A stretch of DNA of 64,000 nt from Pseudomonadota bacterium (lineage in GTDB: Bacteria > Desulfobacterota > Desulfobacteria > Desulfobacterales > Desulfobacteraceae). A program made the translations under genes and the position numbers. Shown here in pieces: positions 53,760-61,815 of this stretch; within the stretch, counting starts at the first letter, position 1, and every line of letters begins with the position of its first letter. The notes beneath the pieces were generated by a model. The model searched no databases. It worked only from the letters and a program-made list of their open reading frames with translations, and had not been told where the DNA came from. Location: assembly GCA_018821535.1 (NCBI GenBank), contig JAHJLV010000057.1:37925-101924 (forward strand), written 5' to 3'.

Positions 53760-54441
53760 ACAACTCTACAGTTTCAACTTTCACCCGGGCAGTTCCCTTC
53801 TCGTAAAACCCGAGTTTTTTTGCAGCACCCGCACTCAAATCTATGATGCGATCTCCATGAAAAGGCCCCCGGTCATTCACCCTTAAAATTATGGAACGGT
53901 TATTTGCAAGGTTAGTTACCTTTACATGAATGGGCAAGGGCAAAAGTTTATGTGCAGCAGTGGGTTTTCCCGGATCAAAGGCTTCACCGTTGGCGGTCAT
54001 ATGCCCGTCTTTCTGACGCAAGGTTTCATTCCCATACCATGAGGCAATTCCAACCTCCTGATACGTTTCAGCCTTTTCAACAGACATCGGCACATAATGT
54101 TTTCCCTTTACCACATACGGAGAATTTTTTACTCTGCCCTGCCGGATTGCTTCTTTTGGCGACAACCCATCAATCGTGTCAATATCGGATGTCATCGGCC
54201 AGTCCAGAGGTGCTGTGATCACATCAAAGGTAAATGCCCCGATTTTATAGGACATTTTTAATGTTCCCACCCCTAATTTTGTAACAAATTTTGCAGTATC
54301 ATAAGTTGCGCCAATTGTGCCTTTTGTGATGTTATATGTTGTATTCAAGGCAGAGCATGAAATTAAAACCCCTGCCAGTAGAACACAAAAAATCAGCGTT
54401 TTAAACTTCCCTGATTGTTCAGCGATTGCCGCGGGAGACAT
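53758..54441 (-). CDS. rlpA: RlpA-like lipoprotein (septal/peptidoglycan DPBB domain)
   Basis: About 227 aa from ATG at 54441 (MSPAAIAEQ); an ATG at 54456 is also in frame but directly abuts its AAAGG. Signal peptide with lipobox VLISC near residue 29. A middle region of no named fold is followed by the double-psi beta-barrel at about 130-227, with GIASWYGNE and LRVNDRGPFHGDRIIDLS. RlpA proteins cleave naked glycan strands at the septum. No SPOR domain is present at the C-terminus, so it is a short form. Confidence 0.9.
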   Translation of the reverse strand: MSPAAIAEQSGKFKTLIFCVLLAGVLISCSALNTTYNITKGTIGATYDTAKFVTKLGVGTLKMSYKIGAFTFDVITAPLDWPMTSDIDTIDGLSPKEAIRQGRVKNSPYVVKGKHYVPMSVEKAETYQEVGIASWYGNETLRQKDGHMTANGEAFDPGKPTAAHKLLPLPIHVKVTNLANNRSIILRVNDRGPFHGDRIIDLSAGAAKKLGFYEKGTARVKVETVEL

Positions 54442-54481
54442 ATTATAAAATACCATCCTTTGATATGGCGAAGTTATGCGT

Positions 54482-54889
54482 TTAATAGTGTTTTAAATAT
54501 TCGGGGATAGAAACCGCCCAGTCTGGAAAATTGCGGAGTATTTTTTTGTCCATAGTTACCAGTGGAACATTCAAATCTTGAGCCAAATTCACAAATTCAC
54601 AATCATATGCTGAGCATCCGCTTTCATAAGATAATCTCAAAACTTTCAAGGCATTTACTTCATATTCTGCTCCATTCATAAGAGTTTGCGCCGCCTCAAA
54701 AATCTGAAATGCATCGGATATTGAAACAATTTCTTTCCGGATATAAAATGACAGTACATTTCTGAATTCACTTCTCCAAAGCAACGGGGCTGACCATTGA
54801 GATGTTTTAAGAAAAAGTTCTTCAGCCAGTTCGGAATATTCACTGTTCAAATAAAAATAGCTGATAACATTCGTATCAACAACGATCAT
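54482..54889 (-). CDS. vapC: PIN-domain toxin (VapC/FitB type)
   Basis: 135 aa. Acidic PIN residues are visible: VVDTNVISYFY (Asp5), a central Glu in LLWRSEFRNVL, and the late pair in SAYDCEFVNLAQ and LVTMDKKIL. PIN toxins are RNases. The ATG overlaps the stop of the antitoxin gene by four bases (ATGA), as is typical of the module. Confidence 0.9.
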   Translation of the reverse strand: MIVVDTNVISYFYLNSEYSELAEELFLKTSQWSAPLLWRSEFRNVLSFYIRKEIVSISDAFQIFEAAQTLMNGAEYEVNALKVLRLSYESGCSAYDCEFVNLAQDLNVPLVTMDKKILRNFPDWAVSIPEYLKHY

Positions 54890-55128
54890 GGCCTTCCCTC
54901 ATTTCGGATCTGATCCAGCCGGGTTTCATCAAGAAAATATTCACTGGTTTTTTCACGCATTTTTTTTGCAGTAGCCAGATGTTGATCTGCATCAATTATT
55001 TTGCTTTTCGTGGCTTTTTCTATCAAAAAAATTACCTCGCTGTTAATACTGCGATGATTTTCTGCCGCAAGCTGTTTTAATGTTTCATACGTGACATCCG
55101 GTATGTTTTTCAAAGTAATAGTCGCCAT
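54886..55128 (-). CDS. Ribbon-helix-helix antitoxin (FitA/VapB-like)
   Basis: 80 aa. The N-terminal half is an Arc/FitA-type ribbon-helix-helix (MATITLKNIPDVTYETLKQL, then NHRSINSEVIFLIEKA). The C-terminal tail should bind the PIN toxin. It would repress its own promoter at the palindrome 29-41 bases upstream of the start codon. Confidence 0.88.
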   Translation of the reverse strand: MATITLKNIPDVTYETLKQLAAENHRSINSEVIFLIEKATKSKIIDADQHLATAKKMREKTSEYFLDETRLDQIRNEGRP

Positions 55129-55145
55129 AACGCCTCCAAATTAAA

Positions 55146-55189
55146 AACCATTTTGAAACCATTATGGTTATTTTTTCGTGGCATGTCAA
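55146..55189 (-). promoter_or_regulatory. Sigma70 promoter with palindromic operator for the PIN toxin-antitoxin pair
   Basis: On the minus strand a perfect -35 TTGACA (55189-55184) is followed by a 17-base spacer and -10 CATAAT (55166-55161). The perfect palindrome AACCAT-T-ATGGTT (55157-55169) covers the -10, and a further AACCAT half-site lies at 55146-55151. This is the layout expected for autorepression by the ribbon-helix-helix antitoxin. Confidence 0.85.
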
Positions 55190-55252
55190 TTATTAAAGCC
55201 GGAAGGAATTAAAGCAAAAATTTAAAATGAGGGGGGCTTCTTAAAATCATGT

Positions 55253-55292
55253 GATCCGGCAGACACTGTTTTGGAAAAGCGTCTGCCGGATC
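55253..55292 (-). terminator. Stem-loop at the 3' end of the HTH/ferredoxin gene
   Basis: Perfect 12-base arms (GATCCGGCAGAC at 55253-55264 pairing with 55281-55292), with TTTT and AAAA inside the loop that can extend pairing. It lies 15 bases past the stop of the gene at 55307. No clear T-run follows on the minus strand, so it may be an mRNA-stabilising stem or a weak terminator. Confidence 0.6.
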
Positions 55293-55306
55293 AGATAAAA
55301 ATGGTT

Positions 55307-56452
55307 TTATTGTTTGGGCAGTGCAATCCTGACAATACGCCTGGATTCAATCAGCCGGATGGCATCCACAGGACACAGATGCGCACAGGCACCACATCCG
55401 ATACAGCGGGTTTCATCCACGGCTGCAATGCTGTCTTCTGTCAGGGTGATGGCATCCGAATAACAATGATCTTCACATTCACCGCAGCCGATGCAGGTAT
55501 CCGGATCCACCTGGGCCAGAAAACCTGCTGCATTGATAATGGGCTCCTTCTGGTTGACCACTGAATTGATGCAGCAGCATTTACAGCAGTTGCACACAGA
55601 AGTTTCATCCTTGGTCACATCAAAATTCGGATGATAGGCTTTATGCACAAGCCCGTCCTCTTCAGCCTTTAAAAGAATTTTTAAGGCTTCTTTTTTATCA
55701 ATCATCCGCATAAACCCCTGAGTAGACGTGAATCTGGCGGATTTTCCGAACGTAAAACAGCATTCGCGAAGATCGGTCTGCTTACAGGACTCTTCCACCA
55801 CATCCCTGTGCTGACGGCAAAAACAGTGGCCCACGGCAATCTCGTCAAATTTTTCAATCAGATCTGCCACATTCTGGGTCTGCAGTATTTCTTCTGTGGG
55901 CTCAAAAGATTTGTTGATCTGGATAACTGTTGTATTGCCCGTGGGTTTGTTTACCCGGATGGGAACGGTTCTGTCCACAGCCGGAAGTTTGTCCATGGTG
56001 CTCAGCACTTTGTCATAGGATTCCTGGATTTCCATTTTCTGTTCCTTGAACAGTTTGGAAAACAATCTGCCAATTTCCCTGTTCTCCCGGGTATAATCCA
56101 GTTTTTTCATGAACATGTATTCAAATACACCCACATTCATCAAGGGCAGCAGACGATATATCTTTAAGCCTTTGGAACTTGGCTGATTAAAAATCACCCC
56201 TTTTCTGGCCAGTTTGTCTGTGATCTTCACAATCTGATCTTCATTCAACCCCGAAGATGCTTTTAACTGGTCAATGGTCTGGGAGTTTTTATCCTTGAAC
56301 GCCATGATGAAATCCACTTCATCTTCAAGAATGATCCGCTTGATAATTTCAAGCAGGGTGTCATTCAGCGGGACCGGAGTCCCGCCTGCATTCAGGATGA
56401 TCTTACAGACCTGTTTATATTTTTCTTCCATTGTCCTGGTCTTGTCTGTCAT
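55307..56452 (-). CDS. HTH-ferredoxin protein with two [4Fe-4S] domains and a Cys cluster
   Basis: 381 aa from ATG at 56452 with GGA eight bases upstream; an earlier in-frame ATG at 56542 would overlap the next gene. Residues 45-100 look like a winged helix. Cysteines then follow in three sets: HCFCRQH...CKQ (209-224), CNCCKCCC (287-294) and two ferredoxin motifs, CIGCGECEDHC (320-330) and CIGCGACAHLC (350-360). It is probably an electron-transfer or redox-sensing protein serving the flavoenzyme encoded 22 bases upstream. Exact partner not established. Confidence 0.82.
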   Translation of the reverse strand: MTDKTRTMEEKYKQVCKIILNAGGTPVPLNDTLLEIIKRIILEDEVDFIMAFKDKNSQTIDQLKASSGLNEDQIVKITDKLARKGVIFNQPSSKGLKIYRLLPLMNVGVFEYMFMKKLDYTRENREIGRLFSKLFKEQKMEIQESYDKVLSTMDKLPAVDRTVPIRVNKPTGNTTVIQINKSFEPTEEILQTQNVADLIEKFDEIAVGHCFCRQHRDVVEESCKQTDLRECCFTFGKSARFTSTQGFMRMIDKKEALKILLKAEEDGLVHKAYHPNFDVTKDETSVCNCCKCCCINSVVNQKEPIINAAGFLAQVDPDTCIGCGECEDHCYSDAITLTEDSIAAVDETRCIGCGACAHLCPVDAIRLIESRRIVRIALPKQ

Positions 56453-56474
56453 ATCATTTCCATTGGTATTGCTG

Positions 56475-58472
56475 CTAAATATTTCTGCCAGCTTCAAATC
56501 CATTGTGAACTGCATCAAACGCAAGACGGATCTGTTTGGCATCCCCGGTTACCGTGAACGGTATCCCCAGTTGTTCAAGATCCTTTTGCAGCCCATTCTC
56601 AGGAACTGAGCCGGTTGCAAGCACAATGGTGTCTGCGGCAATTTCTTCTTTTTCTCCGCCGTATTCCACCCTCACGCCTTTGTCTGTTATTTCCAGAACC
56701 TTTGTGGCAGTGCGGGATACGACATTATATCTTGCCATATCCTCCATCATGACCCATCGGGTGGATTTGCCGATATCCTTGCCGATCTTGTCCAGCATTT
56801 CCAGCATGATCACTTCTTTGGAGCCTTTGATGGCAAGGTGTTTGAGATAGTCTGTGTCTTCCACCTCATTGATAAGCAAAAATTTGAGGGCTTCCGGACT
56901 CAAGGTGCCTTTTTCCGCAAGGAACAGTGCGGTTTCAACACCGACAGCGCCGCCGCCCACCACCACCACTCTTTTACCGGTGGTCACTTTATCCAGAAGC
57001 ACATCCCAGGCCTGAACCACATTGGGCCGGTCTTTTCCGGGAATAGGGATTTCCATGGGCCGGGCACCGGTGGCCAGAATCACATGATCCGGTTTTTCTT
57101 TTTCAATCAATGCCTTGTCCACGGTCTGGTTATACACAATATTGATATCATTCACCCGAAGCTGGGTTGCCAGATCTTTTGCAAGCTCTGAAAATTCTTC
57201 TCTTCCCGGAGGGGCTGCTGCCAGATACAGCTGACCACCGGCTTTGCTTTCTTTTTCGTAAACCGTTACATTATGCCCTTTTTCTTTTGCTGCAAGCGCC
57301 GCACTCATCCCGGCCGCACCAGCACCGATGATCATCACCTTTTTCGGAGAATCGGTTCTGGTAATCACGGTGTCTTTTTCCCGCCCGGCTTTGGGATTGC
57401 ACAGGCACTGAACCGTTTTCATCTCGAACAGATGATCAAAGCACCCTTGAGCGCAGGCAATGCAATGAATAATTTCTTTTTCCTTTCCTGCGGCGATTTT
57501 ATTGGGCAGTTCCGGATCTGCAATCAAAGGACGGCCCATGGCCACCATATCACACTGACCCTCCTGAATCATTTCACGAGCAAGAGCCGGATCATTAATC
57601 CTGTGACTTGCAATCACGGGAACATCCACAAGCTCCTTGATCCCTTTGGACAGATAGCCGAACACCCCTCTTGGCACAAAGGTGACAATCTGGGGAATTC
57701 TGGCTTCATGCCAGCCCACATTAATATTTAATGCATCCGCGCCTGCTTTGACCAGTTCCTGGGCAAACACCTGAAGATCTTTTCTGCCCACGCCGCCTTT
57801 CATCAGATCATTGCCGTTGATTCTGGCAATAATCGGGTAGTCTTCTCCCGTGGCTTTGCGAATGGCTTTAATGATTTCAATGCCAAAACGCATTCGGTTT
57901 TCAAAACTGCCGCCCCAGCTGTCTTTTCTCTGATTGGTCACCGGAGATAAAAATGATGATATCAGATATCCGGTCCCTGCCAGGATTTCAACTGCATCAT
58001 ATCCGGCTTTCTGAACCCGGACCGCAGCTGCGGCAAAACTGTCAATGGTTTCCCAGATTTCAGCTTCGGTCAGTTCTCTGGGGGTTTCCCGGGTCATGCG
58101 GGACGGAACGGCAGAAGCGGAAACCGCCTGTTCGCCGATCATGAATGAAAAACTGTTTTTTCCGGCATGATTGATCTGGACAGCGGCTCTTGCACCGTTA
58201 TCCTTGATGGCATCGGCAAGACGTTTGAGACCCGGGATAAATTCATCCTTGTGCGCACCGATATTGGAGGTGCCGCTGGACAGTTTATCAATGGTGGCAA
58301 ATCCCACCACGATCATTCCAGCCCCGCCTTTTGCCCGTTGCGCATAAAAATCAATCAAAGGCTGGGTCACTTCATAATCCACGGCCATATTCATGTGCAT
58401 TGCCGGAAGAAAAATCCGGTTTTTAATTTCCAGTGTGTTTATTTTTATGGGACTGATAATCGGATCAACCAT
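56475..58472 (-). CDS. 2,4-dienoyl-CoA reductase-like Old Yellow Enzyme
   Basis: 665 aa from ATG at 58472 with AGGAG ten bases upstream. Residues 1 to about 335 are a TIM-barrel FMN domain (PIKINTLEIKNRIFLPAMHM). A [4Fe-4S] site follows (C-IAC-AQGC, then CLC near 372). Residues 380-665 form FAD/NAD Rossmann halves (MIIGAGAAGMSAA and VVVGGGAVGVETA). This is the FadH/TMADH-like layout that reduces enoyl groups. Its substrate may be an unsaturated acyl-CoA given the neighbours. It abuts the DUF362 gene by four bases. Confidence 0.9.
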   Translation of the reverse strand: MVDPIISPIKINTLEIKNRIFLPAMHMNMAVDYEVTQPLIDFYAQRAKGGAGMIVVGFATIDKLSSGTSNIGAHKDEFIPGLKRLADAIKDNGARAAVQINHAGKNSFSFMIGEQAVSASAVPSRMTRETPRELTEAEIWETIDSFAAAAVRVQKAGYDAVEILAGTGYLISSFLSPVTNQRKDSWGGSFENRMRFGIEIIKAIRKATGEDYPIIARINGNDLMKGGVGRKDLQVFAQELVKAGADALNINVGWHEARIPQIVTFVPRGVFGYLSKGIKELVDVPVIASHRINDPALAREMIQEGQCDMVAMGRPLIADPELPNKIAAGKEKEIIHCIACAQGCFDHLFEMKTVQCLCNPKAGREKDTVITRTDSPKKVMIIGAGAAGMSAALAAKEKGHNVTVYEKESKAGGQLYLAAAPPGREEFSELAKDLATQLRVNDINIVYNQTVDKALIEKEKPDHVILATGARPMEIPIPGKDRPNVVQAWDVLLDKVTTGKRVVVVGGGAVGVETALFLAEKGTLSPEALKFLLINEVEDTDYLKHLAIKGSKEVIMLEMLDKIGKDIGKSTRWVMMEDMARYNVVSRTATKVLEITDKGVRVEYGGEKEEIAADTIVLATGSVPENGLQKDLEQLGIPFTVTGDAKQIRLAFDAVHNGFEAGRNI

Positions 58473-58476
58473 GTGT

Positions 58477-59820
58477 TTATATCTCCTGTGTAGCCTGAAA
58501 AAAGGTTTCGTCAAATTCGGGTTTATCTTTATAATATCTCATGAAACTGCCTGCATGCAGGTGCGCTTTTTCAAAAACCGCAGGGTCCGGATGGATACCG
58601 GCTTTTGCCAGAGCTTCTTTTATATTTTCAATTTTTGCCGGGCATCCGTTAATCGGAATCATCTCATTAATATCCGGATTATCTTTATGGGCTTTTACCA
58701 TACATTTGCCCACCAGAATTGTTTTTTTCTTTCCCTTTGTCGGTGTCATGGCTTTGCCGGTTAAAATTTCGATGTCATCAAAGGGTTTTCCTTTGAATGC
58801 TGACACCAGGGCCCCAATAATGATGCCATTGGTGGGAGAACAATAGGTGCACATGGTCAGATCGTATTTACGGTATGACAAACCGGACATGCCAAATTTT
58901 GCCATGGGTTCCGGCAGCCATGCGCCGGTTTCTTCATTCTGCAGATATGGAAAATCATATTCATGACGACAGGCCACATCTTCAATTTTTTCACCGACAA
59001 CTGTAATGTCTGACAGGTCAGTCAGGCGGCCTTGCGATTTTGCTGCATGTACAAGATGCGGAACATCATCGGGTGACCAGCCCAGAACATTTGCGCCCAC
59101 AAGATCAGCTGACAATACATTATTTGACGCGATCAGAATATCTTTTCTGTGGGCGCGACCTCCCAGACCAGGTCCGCGTTCATTGGTGAAAATACCGTCT
59201 GTGATCGTGAACATGGGGGGCATGGGATCTGCCAGTTTAGAGACCATATAATGCAGGTTTTTAACCAGATTGGCAGCATGACATTTTTTTCGGGAAGGAA
59301 TATCAATCAGACCTTTTAAATTTTTAATTCCCATGCTGGCGACTGTCTGGGTATGGGTTTTCAGGACCGGAATATTCACCAGGAAATCAGCATCCAGAAC
59401 CACTTCGCTGAAATTCAAGCTCAGTTCTTCATCCACCTGGACTTTTCTGAACGGCTGATCAAATACATTGACTGCCTTGACACCGTATTTTTTATTCAGC
59501 TGGCCGTACCCCAGGGTTTCAAATGCATGCCGAGGTGTTTCCTTGTCTTTGGGATCAGCCACCACAACGCCCTCGATAATGGTAATGTCCTGAACGCCCT
59601 TTTCCCTGAGAAGGATCACCATATCTTCAATCACCCGTGTGGTCGTAATAACACCCCATTTGGGAAATGGTACATGACGATTCCACATGACAATATTGGG
59701 TTTGATGACAACTTTTGCAGCTGGCGAAAGTTTGGGAAGTCCGCCTGCAAGCTCTACAGCCTTGCGGACAGACTCTAAAGGAGTTTGATATTTTACAATG
59801 GAAACACTGTATGTGGACAT
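58477..59820 (-). CDS. DUF362-domain protein
   Basis: 447 aa. The DUF362 region starts at about residue 35 (VVIKPNIVMWNRHVPF) and has IPVLKTHTQTVASMGIKNLKG near 149-169, both typical of the family. Cys residues recur in the C-terminal third (TMCTYCS, GKCMV, GCPAK), perhaps a cluster site. The family often neighbours ferredoxins and redox enzymes, but its function is not known. Coupled to the flavoenzyme gene. Confidence 0.85.
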   Translation of the reverse strand: MSTYSVSIVKYQTPLESVRKAVELAGGLPKLSPAAKVVIKPNIVMWNRHVPFPKWGVITTTRVIEDMVILLREKGVQDITIIEGVVVADPKDKETPRHAFETLGYGQLNKKYGVKAVNVFDQPFRKVQVDEELSLNFSEVVLDADFLVNIPVLKTHTQTVASMGIKNLKGLIDIPSRKKCHAANLVKNLHYMVSKLADPMPPMFTITDGIFTNERGPGLGGRAHRKDILIASNNVLSADLVGANVLGWSPDDVPHLVHAAKSQGRLTDLSDITVVGEKIEDVACRHEYDFPYLQNEETGAWLPEPMAKFGMSGLSYRKYDLTMCTYCSPTNGIIIGALVSAFKGKPFDDIEILTGKAMTPTKGKKKTILVGKCMVKAHKDNPDINEMIPINGCPAKIENIKEALAKAGIHPDPAVFEKAHLHAGSFMRYYKDKPEFDETFFQATQEI

Positions 59821-59869
59821 TTAATCCTCCAGTCTCAAAATATTAACGGGTATAAACAAATAATTTTCA

Positions 59870-59903
59870 TTCAGTGCCCGGCAGTTTACCACCGGACACT
59901 GAA
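59870..59903 (-). terminator. Hairpin at the 3' end of the acyl-CoA dehydrogenase gene
   Basis: TTCAGTG (59870-59876) pairs with CACTGAA (59897-59903), and after a one-base mismatch CCGG pairs with CCGG. On the minus strand a T-containing run (TGAAAATTATTT) follows. It probably ends or attenuates the upstream transcript before the DUF362 gene. Confidence 0.6.
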
Positions 59904-59932
59904 GTTTTCAAGCCGTTAAACTCACTGAAAGA

Positions 59933-61756
59933 TCAGAGACTGCCGTATTCAGCATCTTCCATTTCAATGGCAGCATCACAGGCGCCTTCAATGGACGCAA
60001 GTTTGCCCATGGTGACACAAAGTTCAGTCTGGATAAAAAAGCGGGCTGTCTTGATTTCACCATTATAGAAGGTGGCATCCTTGGCCTTGCATTTGTCAGC
60101 CAGTTTTTTTGAAGCAGTTGTTGCTCTCCACAGGTTCATCCATGCCATGATCACATCCCCCATGGCAGTCAAAAACGGCAGAGAATGCGCAAATGCCACT
60201 TTAACTTTTTCAGATCTTGCCATCTTGCCCAGATCCATGGCAACCTTGCCCATATAATTGGCTGCTTTTTCAACTTTTTCAGCCAGCGGCACCAGATTTT
60301 CAAATTCTTTTGCCTGGTTTACGGTTTTATGAATATCCATGACAAACTGTCCGAAAGCCGCACCTTTTAATGCACCGATCTTTCTGCCCAGAAGATCCTG
60401 CGCCTGAATACCGGATGTGCCTTCATAGATGGATGTGATCCGGCAGTCACGGGCATACTGTTCCGGCAGATAATCTTTTGTATATCCTGCTCCGCCCAGT
60501 ACCTGTATGGACTGATGACACACCTCATGACCCTTTGTTGCCAGATAGTCTTTAATGACCGGCAGCATCAGATCATATACAGCTTCTTTAAGTTTGGCAT
60601 CCTCAGCATCCGGATTCATGTGGGCCTGTTCGACAATTTTGGTTGTATACAGGAAAAAGCTTCTCATGCCGCCGACATAGGATTTCATCCAGAGCAGGTT
60701 GCGCCGGACATCCGGATGATTGATAATGGTGACCGGCTTGGCGTCCCGGTTGGCATGATCCATGATATCTCTTCCCTGGACTCTTTCTCTGGCATAGTTC
60801 AGCGCCAGAAGATAGGCCGCAGATGCATAGGAAAGCCCTTTAAGACCGGATCCCAGACGGGCGCCGTTCATCATGTTGAACATGATTTTCATGCCTTCCA
60901 TCTGCTCACCGAGCAGCCATCCGATACATTTGCCCTTGGAACCCATGGTCAAAGTGGCAGTGGCAGAGCCGTGGATACCGTGTTTTTCTTCAAGACCGGT
61001 ACACAGAATATCGTTTCTGTCGCCCAGAGATCCGTCTTTATTAACAAAATACTTGGGAACAATAAAAATGGAGATTCCTTTTGTTCCGCCGGGATCACCT
61101 TCAATTCTGGCCAGTACCGGATGAATGATATTTTCCACCAGATCAAATTCACCATTGGTGATAAAAATCTTGGTACCGGTAAGAGAATAGGTTCCATCAT
61201 CATTTTTTACGGCTGTAGTGGTCAGGGCCCCGACATCAGAACCTGCATCCGGTTCTGTCAAAAGCATGGTGCCGCCCCAGTCAGCAGAAATCAGCTTGGG
61301 AACATACATGTCTTTTTGTTCCTGGGTGCCGTAACCCTGAATCATTGCAGCGGTACCTGCCCCCATGGTGGCATAATTGATCAAAGACCAGTTGGCAGCC
61401 ATGAAAAGTTCAGAAACTGCAGCGCCGACACACTGGGGTGCGCCCTGTCCTCCCATTTCAGGCGGGATTCTCAGGTTCTGCCATTCTCCTTCCTTGATCA
61501 GTTCAAACGGACGTTTGTATGAATCCGGAGTTTTGACTTCATAATTATCCATCAGTTCAACGCCGATTTCATCGCCGTCCTTCATGGTGGGCAGCACTTC
61601 TTTTATGGCAAGATTCCGGGCTTCTTTAAGAATCATCTCACAGGTTTTCTTATTGAATTCGGCAAATTTTTCATTCTGCAGCACATCTTCTTCAAGCTCC
61701 AGCTGTTCCCAAAGTACAAACTCCACATCTCTTCTATCGGTTAATTGTTGAGCCAT
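59933..61756 (-). CDS. Acyl-CoA dehydrogenase (DmdC-like, about 600 aa)
   Basis: 607 aa. Extended N-terminus, then the FAD acyl-CoA dehydrogenase core with LLTEPDAGSDVGALTT near 165-180, FITNGEFD near 205, and the C-terminal signature YAASAYLLALNYARERVQGR and QVLGGAGYTKDYLPEQYARD near 433-452. The EGTSGIQAQDLLGRK motif is intact, plus a C-terminal extension typical of the DmdC/FadE-like class. It oxidises acyl-CoA to enoyl-CoA. GGAG-type ribosome-binding site upstream. A paralogue lies immediately upstream. Confidence 0.93.
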   Translation of the reverse strand: MAQQLTDRRDVEFVLWEQLELEEDVLQNEKFAEFNKKTCEMILKEARNLAIKEVLPTMKDGDEIGVELMDNYEVKTPDSYKRPFELIKEGEWQNLRIPPEMGGQGAPQCVGAAVSELFMAANWSLINYATMGAGTAAMIQGYGTQEQKDMYVPKLISADWGGTMLLTEPDAGSDVGALTTTAVKNDDGTYSLTGTKIFITNGEFDLVENIIHPVLARIEGDPGGTKGISIFIVPKYFVNKDGSLGDRNDILCTGLEEKHGIHGSATATLTMGSKGKCIGWLLGEQMEGMKIMFNMMNGARLGSGLKGLSYASAAYLLALNYARERVQGRDIMDHANRDAKPVTIINHPDVRRNLLWMKSYVGGMRSFFLYTTKIVEQAHMNPDAEDAKLKEAVYDLMLPVIKDYLATKGHEVCHQSIQVLGGAGYTKDYLPEQYARDCRITSIYEGTSGIQAQDLLGRKIGALKGAAFGQFVMDIHKTVNQAKEFENLVPLAEKVEKAANYMGKVAMDLGKMARSEKVKVAFAHSLPFLTAMGDVIMAWMNLWRATTASKKLADKCKAKDATFYNGEIKTARFFIQTELCVTMGKLASIEGACDAAIEMEDAEYGSL

Positions 61757-61815
61757 GTTTTTCTCTCCTTTATATGGTTGTGAACTCTATGAGTATCGGG
61801 TGTAAATACACTGTA

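Noticed and set aside
60515..61522. Long open frame on the plus strand opposite an acyl-CoA dehydrogenase
   Set aside because: It lies fully antisense to a conserved gene, is rich in His, Phe and Cys as antisense frames often are, and matches no family.
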